Shown: piece by piece, positions 7,347 to 14,977 of the stretch | Numbering within the stretch: the stretch's first letter is position 1 | Layout: every line of letters starts with the position of its first letter | Assembly (NCBI RefSeq): GCF_900106555.1 | Contig: NZ_FNOE01000027.1 | Span: 1-39,935 of the forward strand | Source: Nitrosomonas oligotropha | GTDB taxonomy: Bacteria > Pseudomonadota > Gammaproteobacteria > Burkholderiales > Nitrosomonadaceae | DNA: 39,935 bases | Direction: 5' to 3' | Made by a program: the position numbers and the translations under genes | Notes under the pieces: generated by a model | The model's database searches: none | The model's input: the letters and a program-made list of their open reading frames with translations, nothing else | Told to the model about the DNA's origin: nothing

Positions 7347-8627
7347 ATGACGCGCGCGATCGCTTTGATCGATTGCAACAACTTCTACGTGAGTTGCGAG
7401 CGGGTGTTCAATCCGCGCCTGGAAGGCAAGCCAGTTGTGGTGCTATCCAACAACGACGGCTGCGCGGTGGCGAGAAGCAACGAGGTGAAAGCACTGGGTG
7501 TGAAGATGGGGCAACCGTGGTTTGAATTAAAGGACTTGACAAGAAAACACGGCATTATCGCGCAATCCTCCAATTATGCGTTGTACGCCGATATGAGTAA
7601 CCGTGTGATGAGCATTCTGGCCATGTTCAGTCCGCAGCAGGAAATTTATTCGATTGACGAATGCTTTCTCGATTTGTCCGGATTCGGAACACAAGATCTG
7701 ACATCCTACGGTCAGCGTATCCGCCGCTGCGTGAAACAGTGGACCGGCTTGCCAGTTTGCGTTGGTATCGGATCGACCAAGACGCTGGCCAAATTGGCCA
7801 ATCACATCGCGAAAAAATACCCGGAATTAGACGGCGTATGCGACCTGAACAGCATGCCGTCTGATCAGCAAAATGACTGGTTCAACCGGATTGCCGCGGG
7901 TGAAGTTTGGGGTATCGGCCGGAGGCTTTTTCCCAAGCTGTATGATAGTGGCATCAGAACCGTGCTTAATCTGAAGCGGGCCTCCCCGGCCGGGATGCGT
8001 TCGCGTTTTTCCGTCGTGATGGAGAAAGTTATCCGCGAACTCAATGGTGTGCCTTGTATCGAACTGGATGAGATCGCGCCGCCGAGAAAGCAAATTGTCA
8101 GCTCGCGTTCGTTTGGCGTTGCCGTTACGGATCTGGCCAGTCTGGAAGAGGCGGTTTCGTTGTATGTTCGCCGCGCAACGGAAAAATTGCGCCGCCAGCA
8201 ATTGTGTGCCGGGGCGATTTACGTTGCGATCCGCACCAGTCCGTTCAACGAAGAAGAACGGTATTATGCCAATGGCCTGGCTATTCCGCTTCCCGTGCCA
8301 ACCGATGATACCGTGCGGTTGACCAAAGCCGCGTTATGGGGGTTGCGTAAAATTTATCGCGCTGGCTATCGCTATCAGAAAGCGCGGGTGATGCTGTTCG
8401 AATTGGTTTCCGCCGATAACCGGCAATCCGACTTGTTTGGTTTGGTAGCGGCGGAAAATAAATCCGGCAAATTAATGGCGGTTATGGATCAAATCAATGC
8501 CAAAATGGGCAGCAGTACGTTGAAGCTGGCATCGGAAGGCTTCCGGCAGCCGTGGAGAATGAAACAAGGAAATCGCAGTCCCAGATACACAACGAACTGG
8601 AATGAGTTGATTTGCGTGACGAAGTGA
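7347..8627 (+). CDS. umuC: Y-family DNA polymerase, UmuC-type
   Basis: This 426-residue protein matches UmuC, the catalytic subunit of translesion DNA polymerase V. Visible family features: N-terminal [16 protein letters not shown] with the first catalytic Asp, [15 protein letters not shown], the [15 protein letters not shown] block, and the second catalytic pair in [30 protein letters not shown] helix-hairpin-helix segment follows and the little-finger domain is C-terminal. Length agrees with E. coli UmuC (422). The usual upstream partner umuD (autocleaving UmuD') is absent. No SOS box was found. There is no good Shine-Dalgarno, but an 11-codon ORF (7315-7350) ends in ATGA over the start, so translation may be coupled. 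The gene ends 48 bp before the aldehyde dehydrogenase start. Confidence 0.9.
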   Translation: MTRAIALIDCNNFYVSCERVFNPRLEGKPVVVLSNNDGCAVARSNEVKALGVKMGQPWFELKDLTRKHGIIAQSSNYALYADMSNRVMSILAMFSPQQEIYSIDECFLDLSGFGTQDLTSYGQRIRRCVKQWTGLPVCVGIGSTKTLAKLANHIAKKYPELDGVCDLNSMPSDQQNDWFNRIAAGEVWGIGRRLFPKLYDSGIRTVLNLKRASPAGMRSRFSVVMEKVIRELNGVPCIELDEIAPPRKQIVSSRSFGVAVTDLASLEEAVSLYVRRATEKLRRQQLCAGAIYVAIRTSPFNEEERYYANGLAIPLPVPTDDTVRLTKAALWGLRKIYRAGYRYQKARVMLFELVSADNRQSDLFGLVAAENKSGKLMAVMDQINAKMGSSTLKLASEGFRQPWRMKQGNRSPRYTTNWNELICVTK

Positions 8628-8675
8628 ATAGCGCAGATACGCTGGCAGTAAATGACTAACAGGAGAATGACCGCT

Positions 8676-10040
8676 ATGCCAATGCTATCGATCAACCCGG
8701 CCACAGGCCAAACCCTGCAATCCTTTTCAACCTGGCAAACCCATGAAATCGATGCGGTATTGAATCAAGTGGAAATTGCGCAAACCGGCTGGGCGGCGCT
8801 CGGTTTTGAGCAGCGCGCCGGATTCATGCGTAATCTCGCGCAAATATTCCGCCGGCGCAACGAAGAATATGCCCATCTGATCACCGAAGAAATGGGCAAA
8901 CTGCTCAAAGAAGCGCGATCGGAGGTGGAAAAATGCGCGTTTGGCTGTGAATATTATGCAGATCACGCGCAAGCGTATTTGAGCGATGAAGTGATCGCTT
9001 CCGATGCCAGCCGCAGCCTGGTGGTTTATCAGCCTTTGGGTACCGTGCTGTGCATCATGCCGTGGAATTTTCCGTTCTGGCAAATGATCCGTGCCGCTGC
9101 ACCGGCGCTGATGGCGGGTAATACGGTGGTGCTGAAGCATGCATCGAATGTGCCACGTTGCGCGCTGGCGCTGGAAGAAGCATTTCAGCAGGCCGAATTT
9201 CCCGCGAACACCTTCCGCACACTGATGATCAGCGCCGCACAGGTCGAGAGGGTGATCGCCGACCAGCGCATTGCCGCCGTGACGCTGACCGGTAGCAGCG
9301 CGGCAGGGCGAAGTGTAGCGGCAATCGCCGGGCAGCATCTGAAAAAATGCGTGCTCGAACTGGGTGGGTCGGATCCGTTTATCGTGCTCGACGATGTGGA
9401 CATTGAGTCGACAGCCAAGCAAGCGCTCACGGCGCGGCTGCAAAACATGGGACAAAGCTGCATCGCCGCGAAGCGTTTCATTCTCGCCGAACCCATCGCC
9501 GATGCTTTCGTTGCGCAACTGAAAGCGCTGTTCAGTCAGTTACAGAGCGGCGACCCGAAAGACGATGCCACCGGGATTGCGCCGATGGCGCGCGAGGATT
9601 TGCGTACCGATCTGCATGCACAGGTGGAACGGAGCATCGCAGCGGGCGCACAGCGGGTGATTGGCGGCGTTTTCATCGGCGTGCAGGGTGCGTATTACGC
9701 ACCGACAATTCTGGATCACGTGCAACCCGGCATGGCGGCGTTTGACGAAGAACTGTTCGGTCCGGTCGCCGCAATTGTGCGGGTAAACAATGACGAAGAA
9801 GCAATTCGCTTAGCCAACCGGACGCATTTCGGCTTGGGCGGCAGCGTATGGACGCGCGACTCCGCACGCGGCGAAGCGCTGGCGCGGCAAATTCATGCCG
9901 GTTGCACGTTCGTCAACGGCATCGTCAAAAGCGATCCGCGCCTGCCGTTCGGCGGTGTGAAAGAATCCGGTTACGGCCGCGAACTGTCGTACCACGGCAT
10001 CCGCGAATTTGTAAATATCAAAACGATTTGGATTAAGTAG
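8676..10040 (+). CDS. sad: Succinate-semialdehyde dehydrogenase-like aldehyde dehydrogenase (Sad/YneI type)
   Basis: An NAD(P)+-dependent aldehyde dehydrogenase closely resembling the Sad (YneI) group, which oxidises succinate semialdehyde to succinate. Counting from the ATG at 8676 (454 residues), catalytic Cys is about residue 262 (QNMGQSCIAAKRF) and general-base Glu about 228 (LELGGSDPFIVLDD). IMPWNFPFWQ and the C-terminal FGGVKESGYGREL are also conserved. The start at 8676 is chosen because AGGAGA lies nine bases upstream; the frame is open to an ATG at 8652 that lies upstream of that site. It is alone between umuC and the convergent lytic transglycosylase, with only 7 bp between the two stops. 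Substrate specificity cannot be fixed from sequence. Confidence 0.88.
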   Translation: MPMLSINPATGQTLQSFSTWQTHEIDAVLNQVEIAQTGWAALGFEQRAGFMRNLAQIFRRRNEEYAHLITEEMGKLLKEARSEVEKCAFGCEYYADHAQAYLSDEVIASDASRSLVVYQPLGTVLCIMPWNFPFWQMIRAAAPALMAGNTVVLKHASNVPRCALALEEAFQQAEFPANTFRTLMISAAQVERVIADQRIAAVTLTGSSAAGRSVAAIAGQHLKKCVLELGGSDPFIVLDDVDIESTAKQALTARLQNMGQSCIAAKRFILAEPIADAFVAQLKALFSQLQSGDPKDDATGIAPMAREDLRTDLHAQVERSIAAGAQRVIGGVFIGVQGAYYAPTILDHVQPGMAAFDEELFGPVAAIVRVNNDEEAIRLANRTHFGLGGSVWTRDSARGEALARQIHAGCTFVNGIVKSDPRLPFGGVKESGYGRELSYHGIREFVNIKTIWIK

Positions 10041-10047
10041 CCGCCAC

Positions 10048-11163
10048 TCACAAACCGGCGTGCAGTCCCGGGATGCCGATGCGCTGGATGCGGATGGCGT
10101 TGTTGCCTTCTTCATACGCGAGCAAGCGGCCTTCCTGATGCCACAGGCGGAACGCCAGCGAGTAGGCGAGCACCCGGATCGGGTAGTCGCGCGGCAGCGT
10201 TTGCAGGTAAGGTTGTATCGTAGTGAAATCGGTCGCGCCGTATTGCTGCATGATAAAACGTAAACCGCCGTTCGCCGGGCCGATGTTGTAGGCCAGCAAG
10301 CCCAGAAAGAGATCGTCTTTCATTTCCGCCAAGTAGTGTTTAAACGTGGCGGCGGCGACAAAGGCGTTGTGGCGGGGATTGTCCAGCACAATTTTTTCCA
10401 CATTGAGCCGCCGCCGTGCTTGCGTAATGACGGCTTCCGGAACGCGGGTGATTTGAAACAAGCCGCGTCCGCCGTCGTGGCTGTCGCGCGGAATAAAAGA
10501 CGATTCAGTAGCGGCGATGCCGTGCAGCAGATGTGCGTCGATATCGAAAGACCGGGCTGCATCTTCGATCGCTTGCCGGTATTCTTGCGAGCGGTTAACC
10601 ATTTTTTGCAATTGCGCGGAATCGTGGCGGCGATAAGCCGCGTAAACCTGATGCGAAATCGTCACTCGTCCCGCTTCTTCCTTGCCGCCGACCAAGGTGC
10701 GGAAATTACCGTAAGCCAGCGAAAACTGGTCGTGTGTGACGAGCCAGCCGGTCAGCAGGGCGAGCGACAAAGACAATACCGGCATGAAAAATTCCGAATA
10801 GCGCCGCAACCATTGCCGCAGCTTCCACCAGCTGAGCAGAAAAACACTGGCGGCCAATATCAACACCAGCACACCAGCGGTGAACGGCAGCAAATGACCG
10901 AAAAAACTGGTGCCCGAGAACTGGCTCGCGGAGTAACCGAGCAACAGGATGATGGCGCAAACTGCGGCGCTGCTTAAACCGAGGATTTCGATACCGGTCA
11001 GTAGTAATGTCTGCTGGAATTTACCAGGTTGGTTTCTTTGGGGGCGCTTTCTGGGCGATTTGCCAGGGTCATCGCTATTACGCGCAGCTGCGGTGCGTCT
11101 GCGCTTCGGTCTGGGCTTTACGTTAGCGGGTCCGGGGTTGCTGGCGCGGGTTTTTTTATCCAT
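10048..11163 (-). CDS. Membrane-anchored lytic transglycosylase (SLT domain)
   Basis: Counted from the chosen ATG at 11161-11163 (371 residues), the protein has a basic, disordered N-terminus (KKTRASNPGPANVKPRPKRRR), three hydrophobic segments (about 55-80, 88-112, 125-143), then a periplasmic Slt70-type domain. The catalytic Glu is in GIAATESSFIPRDSHDG, followed by GRGLFQIT, the AYNIGPANGG loop and a YPIRVLAY helix. It should cleave the MurNAc-GlcNAc bond of peptidoglycan with 1,6-anhydro product. The frame extends to an ATG at 11232, but that ATG lies inside a strong hairpin (11228-11260), so the inner start is preferred. Three membrane spans before an SLT domain are unusual; most relatives have one or a lipid anchor. 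Confidence 0.8.
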   Translation of the reverse strand: MDKKTRASNPGPANVKPRPKRRRTAAARNSDDPGKSPRKRPQRNQPGKFQQTLLLTGIEILGLSSAAVCAIILLLGYSASQFSGTSFFGHLLPFTAGVLVLILAASVFLLSWWKLRQWLRRYSEFFMPVLSLSLALLTGWLVTHDQFSLAYGNFRTLVGGKEEAGRVTISHQVYAAYRRHDSAQLQKMVNRSQEYRQAIEDAARSFDIDAHLLHGIAATESSFIPRDSHDGGRGLFQITRVPEAVITQARRRLNVEKIVLDNPRHNAFVAAATFKHYLAEMKDDLFLGLLAYNIGPANGGLRFIMQQYGATDFTTIQPYLQTLPRDYPIRVLAYSLAFRLWHQEGRLLAYEEGNNAIRIQRIGIPGLHAGL

Positions 11164-11227
11164 TGAAATGGGAGCTGAACGAAATGCACCGCATGGGGCA
11201 ATGGCTGGGATGAATTGGGGTACTGAT

Positions 11228-11260
11228 GGCATCGTCCCGTTACGGGAACGGGACGATGCC
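11228..11260. terminator. Strong perfect hairpin between ctaA and the transglycosylase gene
   Basis: A perfect 14-bp stem (GGCATCGTCCCGTT, 11228-11241, against its complement, 11247-11260) closes a 5-nt loop. It lies 15 bp beyond the stop of ctaA on the minus strand. No T-run follows on that strand, so it may act as an mRNA 3'-stabilising structure, an attenuator or an extragenic palindrome rather than a simple terminator. Confidence 0.6.
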
Positions 11261-11274
11261 GCTTCTGCGAATGA

Positions 11275-12288
11275 CTAACGTAACCGGTGGCTCACCCATA
11301 GGGATGCGGCAAACAGCAGCACCGCCCCGCCTTGGTGCGATGCGCCTAATGGAATCGGCACCGCATGGAGCAGCGTTGCGATACCTAAGCTGATTTGTAC
11401 CGCCAGCATCAGCAGGAAAAGGTTGCACGCCAGGCGTGTGGTTCCTTGCAGTTCCACGGTGCGTGATTTGAGCCAGAAAATCGGCACGGAAAAGGCCAGT
11501 ATCCAGGCGATCAAGCGGTGATCGAATTGCACCGTGGTGATGTTATCGAAGAAATTGCGGTACCACGGTTCGAGGATAAAAAGGTCGGGTGGAATCACAT
11601 GCCCGTTCATCAGCGGGAAGGTGTTGTAGGCCAAGCCTGCGCGAATACCAGCCACGAAACCGCCGGATAACACCATGATAAAAATCAATGAAGAGAGACT
11701 GAAGGAAAACCGTCGCAGGCCTTGCAGTTTCTCATTTTCCGGGGAATATTCGCGGTGCGGCGACAGCAATCCCAATGCGACCCAGAACATCGCGGCAAAA
11801 ATGACAAAAGCCAATCCCAAATGCGCGGTCAGACGGTACTGGCTGACATGCGGATCGTTGACCAAACCGCTCATAACCATATACCAGCCCATGAATCCTT
11901 GCAGGCCACCCAATACGAATATCCCCGCCAGTTTGATGCCCAGCGGCCGGTCGATTTGCTTTCTCACTAGAAAATAAACAAACGGTACAAAAAATACCAG
12001 ACCGATCAACCGGCCGAGTACGCGGTGGAAGTATTCCCACCAGAAAATGCTTTTGAATTCATCGACGCTCATGCCTTTATTGACTTGCTGATACTGCGGC
12101 GTGGCGCGGTATTTTTCCAGCAACACATCCCAGTCTTGCTGCGTGATGGGCGGCATGGTGCCGACAATCGGCTGCCATTCGACAATGGAAAGCCCGGAGT
12201 CGGTCAAGCGCGTAACACCGCCGACCACTATCATGGCGAATACCAGGGCACAACAAATTAATAACCAGATCGCAATAGGTTTTTGCAT
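11275..12288 (-). CDS. ctaA: Heme A synthase, COX15/CtaA type
   Basis: A 337-residue, eight-helix membrane protein that oxidises the C8 methyl of heme O to the formyl of heme A for aa3-type cytochrome oxidase. Visible: the N-terminal [20 protein letters not shown] block diagnostic of the family, the paired heme-ligand histidines in EYFHRVLGR (first half) and QFDHRLIAW (second half), [10 protein letters not shown], and the final [12 protein letters not shown]. Length fits the type-2 (COX15-like) class of proteobacteria, which lacks the disulfide of the Bacillus type. It lies downstream of smpB on the same strand (54-bp gap). No other cytochrome oxidase assembly genes are in the window. Confidence 0.93.
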   Translation of the reverse strand: MQKPIAIWLLICCALVFAMIVVGGVTRLTDSGLSIVEWQPIVGTMPPITQQDWDVLLEKYRATPQYQQVNKGMSVDEFKSIFWWEYFHRVLGRLIGLVFFVPFVYFLVRKQIDRPLGIKLAGIFVLGGLQGFMGWYMVMSGLVNDPHVSQYRLTAHLGLAFVIFAAMFWVALGLLSPHREYSPENEKLQGLRRFSFSLSSLIFIMVLSGGFVAGIRAGLAYNTFPLMNGHVIPPDLFILEPWYRNFFDNITTVQFDHRLIAWILAFSVPIFWLKSRTVELQGTTRLACNLFLLMLAVQISLGIATLLHAVPIPLGASHQGGAVLLFAASLWVSHRLR

Positions 12289-12342
12289 AGTCGTAAAATA
12301 AAAATTATTTCTGAAATTGAGTCCGGTAACGCATTACCGTTT

Positions 12343-12786
12343 TTATTTGGCGCGCATCAAGCGTTGCTTGTCGCGCTCCCATTCTTTCTGTTTCTCGGAT
12401 TCGCGCTTGTCGTGTTGTTTCTTGCCTTTGGCCAAGCCGATTTCCAGTTTGATCCTGCCCGCTTTATAGTGCATATCGAGGGGAACCAGCGTGTATCCGG
12501 CGCGTTCGACTTTGCCGATGAGCCGTTTGATTTCTTCCGCGTGCAATAACAATTTGCGGGTTCTGACCGGATCGGGATTGATATGCGTTGAAGCTGTCTT
12601 GAGCGGACTGATATGACTGCCAATTAAGTACAGCGCGCCGTTGCTGATAATAACATAAGCTTCTTTCAACTGAACCCGGCCATCGCGAATGGCTTTGACT
12701 TCCCATCCCTCCAGTACCATGCCGGTTTCGTACTGTTCTTCGATAAAATAATCGTGAAAGGCTTTTTTATTTTGTACTATACTCAT
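12343..12786 (-). CDS. smpB: SsrA-binding protein SmpB
   Basis: A 147-residue cytosolic protein that binds tmRNA and brings it to stalled ribosomes for trans-translation. Recognised by [19 protein letters not shown] at the N-terminus, the [19 protein letters not shown] block, [10 protein letters not shown], and the basic disordered tail after [19 protein letters not shown], which occupies the empty A site. Length is normal (about 145-160). It is divergent from ratA across an 88-bp gap, the arrangement common in proteobacteria. The tmRNA gene itself is not in the window. Confidence 0.96.
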   Translation of the reverse strand: MSIVQNKKAFHDYFIEEQYETGMVLEGWEVKAIRDGRVQLKEAYVIISNGALYLIGSHISPLKTASTHINPDPVRTRKLLLHAEEIKRLIGKVERAGYTLVPLDMHYKAGRIKLEIGLAKGKKQHDKRESEKQKEWERDKQRLMRAK

Positions 12787-12874
12787 GCAGGTATGAAATG
12801 GGTGGGAATCACTAGATTTCGTGTATTTTATCAGTTTTTCGATATTACCTCATGATACGGGGTGATTTACTTTT

Positions 12875-13312
12875 ATGGCAGAAATAGAAAAATCAGTTTT
12901 GGTTGAATACTCGGCAAGCCAAATGTTTGCGCTGGTGGATGATGTGGCGAAATATCCTGAATTTCTCCCGTGGTGCGGCGGTACCTCCGTCGAACCGCAA
13001 GACGAGATCACGACGCACGCAACCGTCAAGATCGATTATCATCATATTCAACACAGTTTTACCACCAAGAACAAACGCTTCCCGCCGGATTTGATCGAAA
13101 TGAGCTTACTCGATGGGCCATTTGAACACTTGGATGGTTACTGGCAATTTATCCCGCTGTCGGATAGCGCGTGCAAAATCAAATTCCGCTTGCATTACAC
13201 CTTCTCGCACAGGATTCTTGAGAAACTGGTCGGGCCGGTATTTCATATGATTGCAAACAGTTTCGTGGAACATTTCATCGAGCGGGCGGAAGTGATTTAC
13301 GGCAAGCGTTAA
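12875..13312 (+). CDS. ratA: RatA-family START-like protein (ribosome association / coenzyme Q-binding type)
   Basis: A 145-residue polyketide cyclase/START-like domain protein of the RatA/Coq10 family. Seen: the N-terminal EKSVLVEYSASQMFALVDDV, the YPEFLPWCGG motif at about 28-37, the HSFTTKNKR strand, and the C-terminal helix PVFHMIANSFVEHFIERA. In E. coli RatA affects 70S subunit association; the Coq10 branch binds ubiquinone, and sequence alone does not separate these roles. Its place next to rnfH and opposite smpB is the conserved arrangement. A GGGGTGA-type Shine-Dalgarno precedes the ATG. Confidence 0.9.
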   Translation: MAEIEKSVLVEYSASQMFALVDDVAKYPEFLPWCGGTSVEPQDEITTHATVKIDYHHIQHSFTTKNKRFPPDLIEMSLLDGPFEHLDGYWQFIPLSDSACKIKFRLHYTFSHRILEKLVGPVFHMIANSFVEHFIERAEVIYGKR

Positions 13313-13320
13313 CGGCGCCG

Positions 13321-13596
13321 ATGCAGGTTGAGGTCGCTTACGCGCTGCCGCAGGTTCAGTTTCTGAAAAAACTCGATGTATCTCCGGGGTGTACGGTTGA
13401 ACATGCGATACGGTGTTCCGGCGTTTTGAATGAATTTCCGGAGATTGATCTGACTAAAAACAAACTGGGTATTTTCGGTAAATTGACCCAATTGCAGGCT
13501 GTGCTGGAGCCACATGACAGGATTGAAATTTACCGGCCTTTGATTATCGATCCGAAAGAAGCGAGAAGATTACGCGCCAAGAAAAACAACCGCTGA
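13321..13596 (+). CDS. rnfH: RnfH/RatB-family ubiquitin-like protein
   Basis: A 91-residue beta-grasp protein of the RnfH family (Pfam UPF0125), starting 8 bp after ratA. Diagnostic segments: VEVAYALPQVQFLKKLDV, an acid-rich helix, KNKLGIFGKLTQLQAVL, and HDRIEIYRPLIIDPKEARRLRA near the C-terminus. Its molecular function is unknown; it is nearly always the partner gene of ratA and was formerly linked by name to the Rnf complex, which is not seen here. The two genes are surely one transcript. Confidence 0.92.
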   Translation: MQVEVAYALPQVQFLKKLDVSPGCTVEHAIRCSGVLNEFPEIDLTKNKLGIFGKLTQLQAVLEPHDRIEIYRPLIIDPKEARRLRAKKNNR

Positions 13597-13627
13597 CTTT
13601 CCCTAGTTCAATTTCAAGGGAGTAAAA

Positions 13628-14887
13628 ATGATCCGCGCTGTATTGATACTGCTTGCAACGTGCCTGCTGCTTTCCCTTTCCGCTTGCGCAACCAAAAAAC
13701 CGGAAAAGAAAACGCCTGATGCGGAAGACCGCACAAAAATCCTCACACCCTTTGAGCAACTGTCGCTCAAGTCCGACGCAAAAACGGTATTTGAAGATCA
13801 AGGCAAATTCATTCTGCTCGAAGGGAAAAAATGCATGCAGCGTGATAACGGGGCGGAACCGGTAACCCTGCTGCAATGGATTGAAATGCCGGATTATGTC
13901 GATAGCGGCACGGTCGTATTAAATGGCTGGGATTTGCGCTATCTGAACCAGGATCGCGAAGTCAACTCGATGCGGGCCGATATTACGCACAGCAAGCTGG
14001 TTAAAAACACCGGTTCCACGGTTCTGGTATTCGAGGCAAAAGGTACGCTGGAAGATCAGAGTCGCAAAGATGCTTTTGAATTTTGCGTGTTTTATACGGC
14101 ATTGGGTTACCATTCCACGGCAATTGACGCCACCATAGAAGAAGATCACAACGGTATCGAATCTTCGGTAGTACAGACTGAAAATCAAGGTGCGGTGGCC
14201 ACACTGGAAAATACCGGCCACAAAGGCATGTTAAGAAAATACGATGCGGTTGCAATTATTCCGCGCGGATTTGATTTCCAATATACCGATACCTTTGAAT
14301 GCGAATGGCGTCTGTGGCCGTGCCAATGGGGAGATCGCGTGGATTATCGCCTGTTGCAAGTGGCCTACAATTTGTCGCAAGCCAGTGCAGCACCCAGTCT
14401 CGGTGGTACCCCGCACTGGGTGACGCAGACCATTTTCAAGGATAACAACACGCACACGCACCGCATCAAGACCCGCGCCGCCCAGATCCGTGGCCGCAGC
14501 GTCAAACTGCACGGAGATTTCCTGGCGCTGAATCCCCGTACCGGAAAAACGGACACCTGCCGCAAAAGCGCCGATGGCGTGGTACGCACCCAAACGGTTC
14601 GCATCAATGAGCTGCCTTACGACTATGCCATTCCGATGTTGACCGGCTGGGAGCTTGTCAACGAATGCGAACATCAGCGGGTACAGCGGGCAGGCATTTG
14701 GATTCACGACATCCGCTTTGATCCGCAAGCAGGTTATCTGGAATACAAAGTATCGTCCATTCTGCGCGACCAGGACGGCGCGCCCAGTTTCAACAGCGCG
14801 CACCGCATCACCGTGTTGGGACTTAACCGGCTGTCATCCTCGGAGAAGAAACGGGCGCCGCGATTCCGGCTGAAAATCCGGGACTAA
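13628..14887 (+). CDS. Putative outer-membrane lipoprotein of unknown function
   Basis: A 419-residue protein with a lipoprotein signal: IRAVLILLATCLLLSLSAC, lipobox LSAC, modified Cys about residue 20. The mature part has no membrane segment and no recognised domain. It is rich in beta-strand-like segments, with scattered Cys (FEFCVFY, CEWRLWPCQWGDR, TGKTDTCRK, VNECEHQRV) that could form disulfides, and a central YNLSQASAAPSLGGTPHWV. AAGGGAG lies upstream of the ATG. It starts 31 bp after rnfH and so may be cotranscribed with ratA-rnfH, but it is not part of that conserved set. A large hairpin lies between it and the convergent 741-residue gene. Confidence 0.7.
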   Translation: MIRAVLILLATCLLLSLSACATKKPEKKTPDAEDRTKILTPFEQLSLKSDAKTVFEDQGKFILLEGKKCMQRDNGAEPVTLLQWIEMPDYVDSGTVVLNGWDLRYLNQDREVNSMRADITHSKLVKNTGSTVLVFEAKGTLEDQSRKDAFEFCVFYTALGYHSTAIDATIEEDHNGIESSVVQTENQGAVATLENTGHKGMLRKYDAVAIIPRGFDFQYTDTFECEWRLWPCQWGDRVDYRLLQVAYNLSQASAAPSLGGTPHWVTQTIFKDNNTHTHRIKTRAAQIRGRSVKLHGDFLALNPRTGKTDTCRKSADGVVRTQTVRINELPYDYAIPMLTGWELVNECEHQRVQRAGIWIHDIRFDPQAGYLEYKVSSILRDQDGAPSFNSAHRITVLGLNRLSSSEKKRAPRFRLKIRD

Positions 14888-14912
14888 TTACTTCCAGGAA
14901 CCTGAAAAATTT

Positions 14913-14961
14913 GGGGCTGTAGTAAATTTGCTAACAAGCTCAGCGAATCTGCTACAGCCCC
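14913..14961. terminator. Long inverted repeat between convergent genes
   Basis: GGGGCTGTAG (14913-14922) pairs perfectly with CTACAGCCCC (14952-14961). The 29-nt interior can add a shorter stem (TTTGCT against AGCGAA with one G-U pair). It lies in the 90-bp gap between two convergent genes and probably ends both transcripts. No long T-run follows either arm. Confidence 0.65.
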
Positions 14962-14977
14962 AGCATTTCAATTCCTC

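Noticed and set aside
7241..7525. A plus-strand ORF upstream of and overlapping umuC, briefly considered as a umuD remnant
   Set aside because: Its part before umuC (including FEAWNVIVLRV) only faintly recalls a UmuD end, and its second half is an out-of-frame shadow of umuC. There is no Ser/Lys protease motif.
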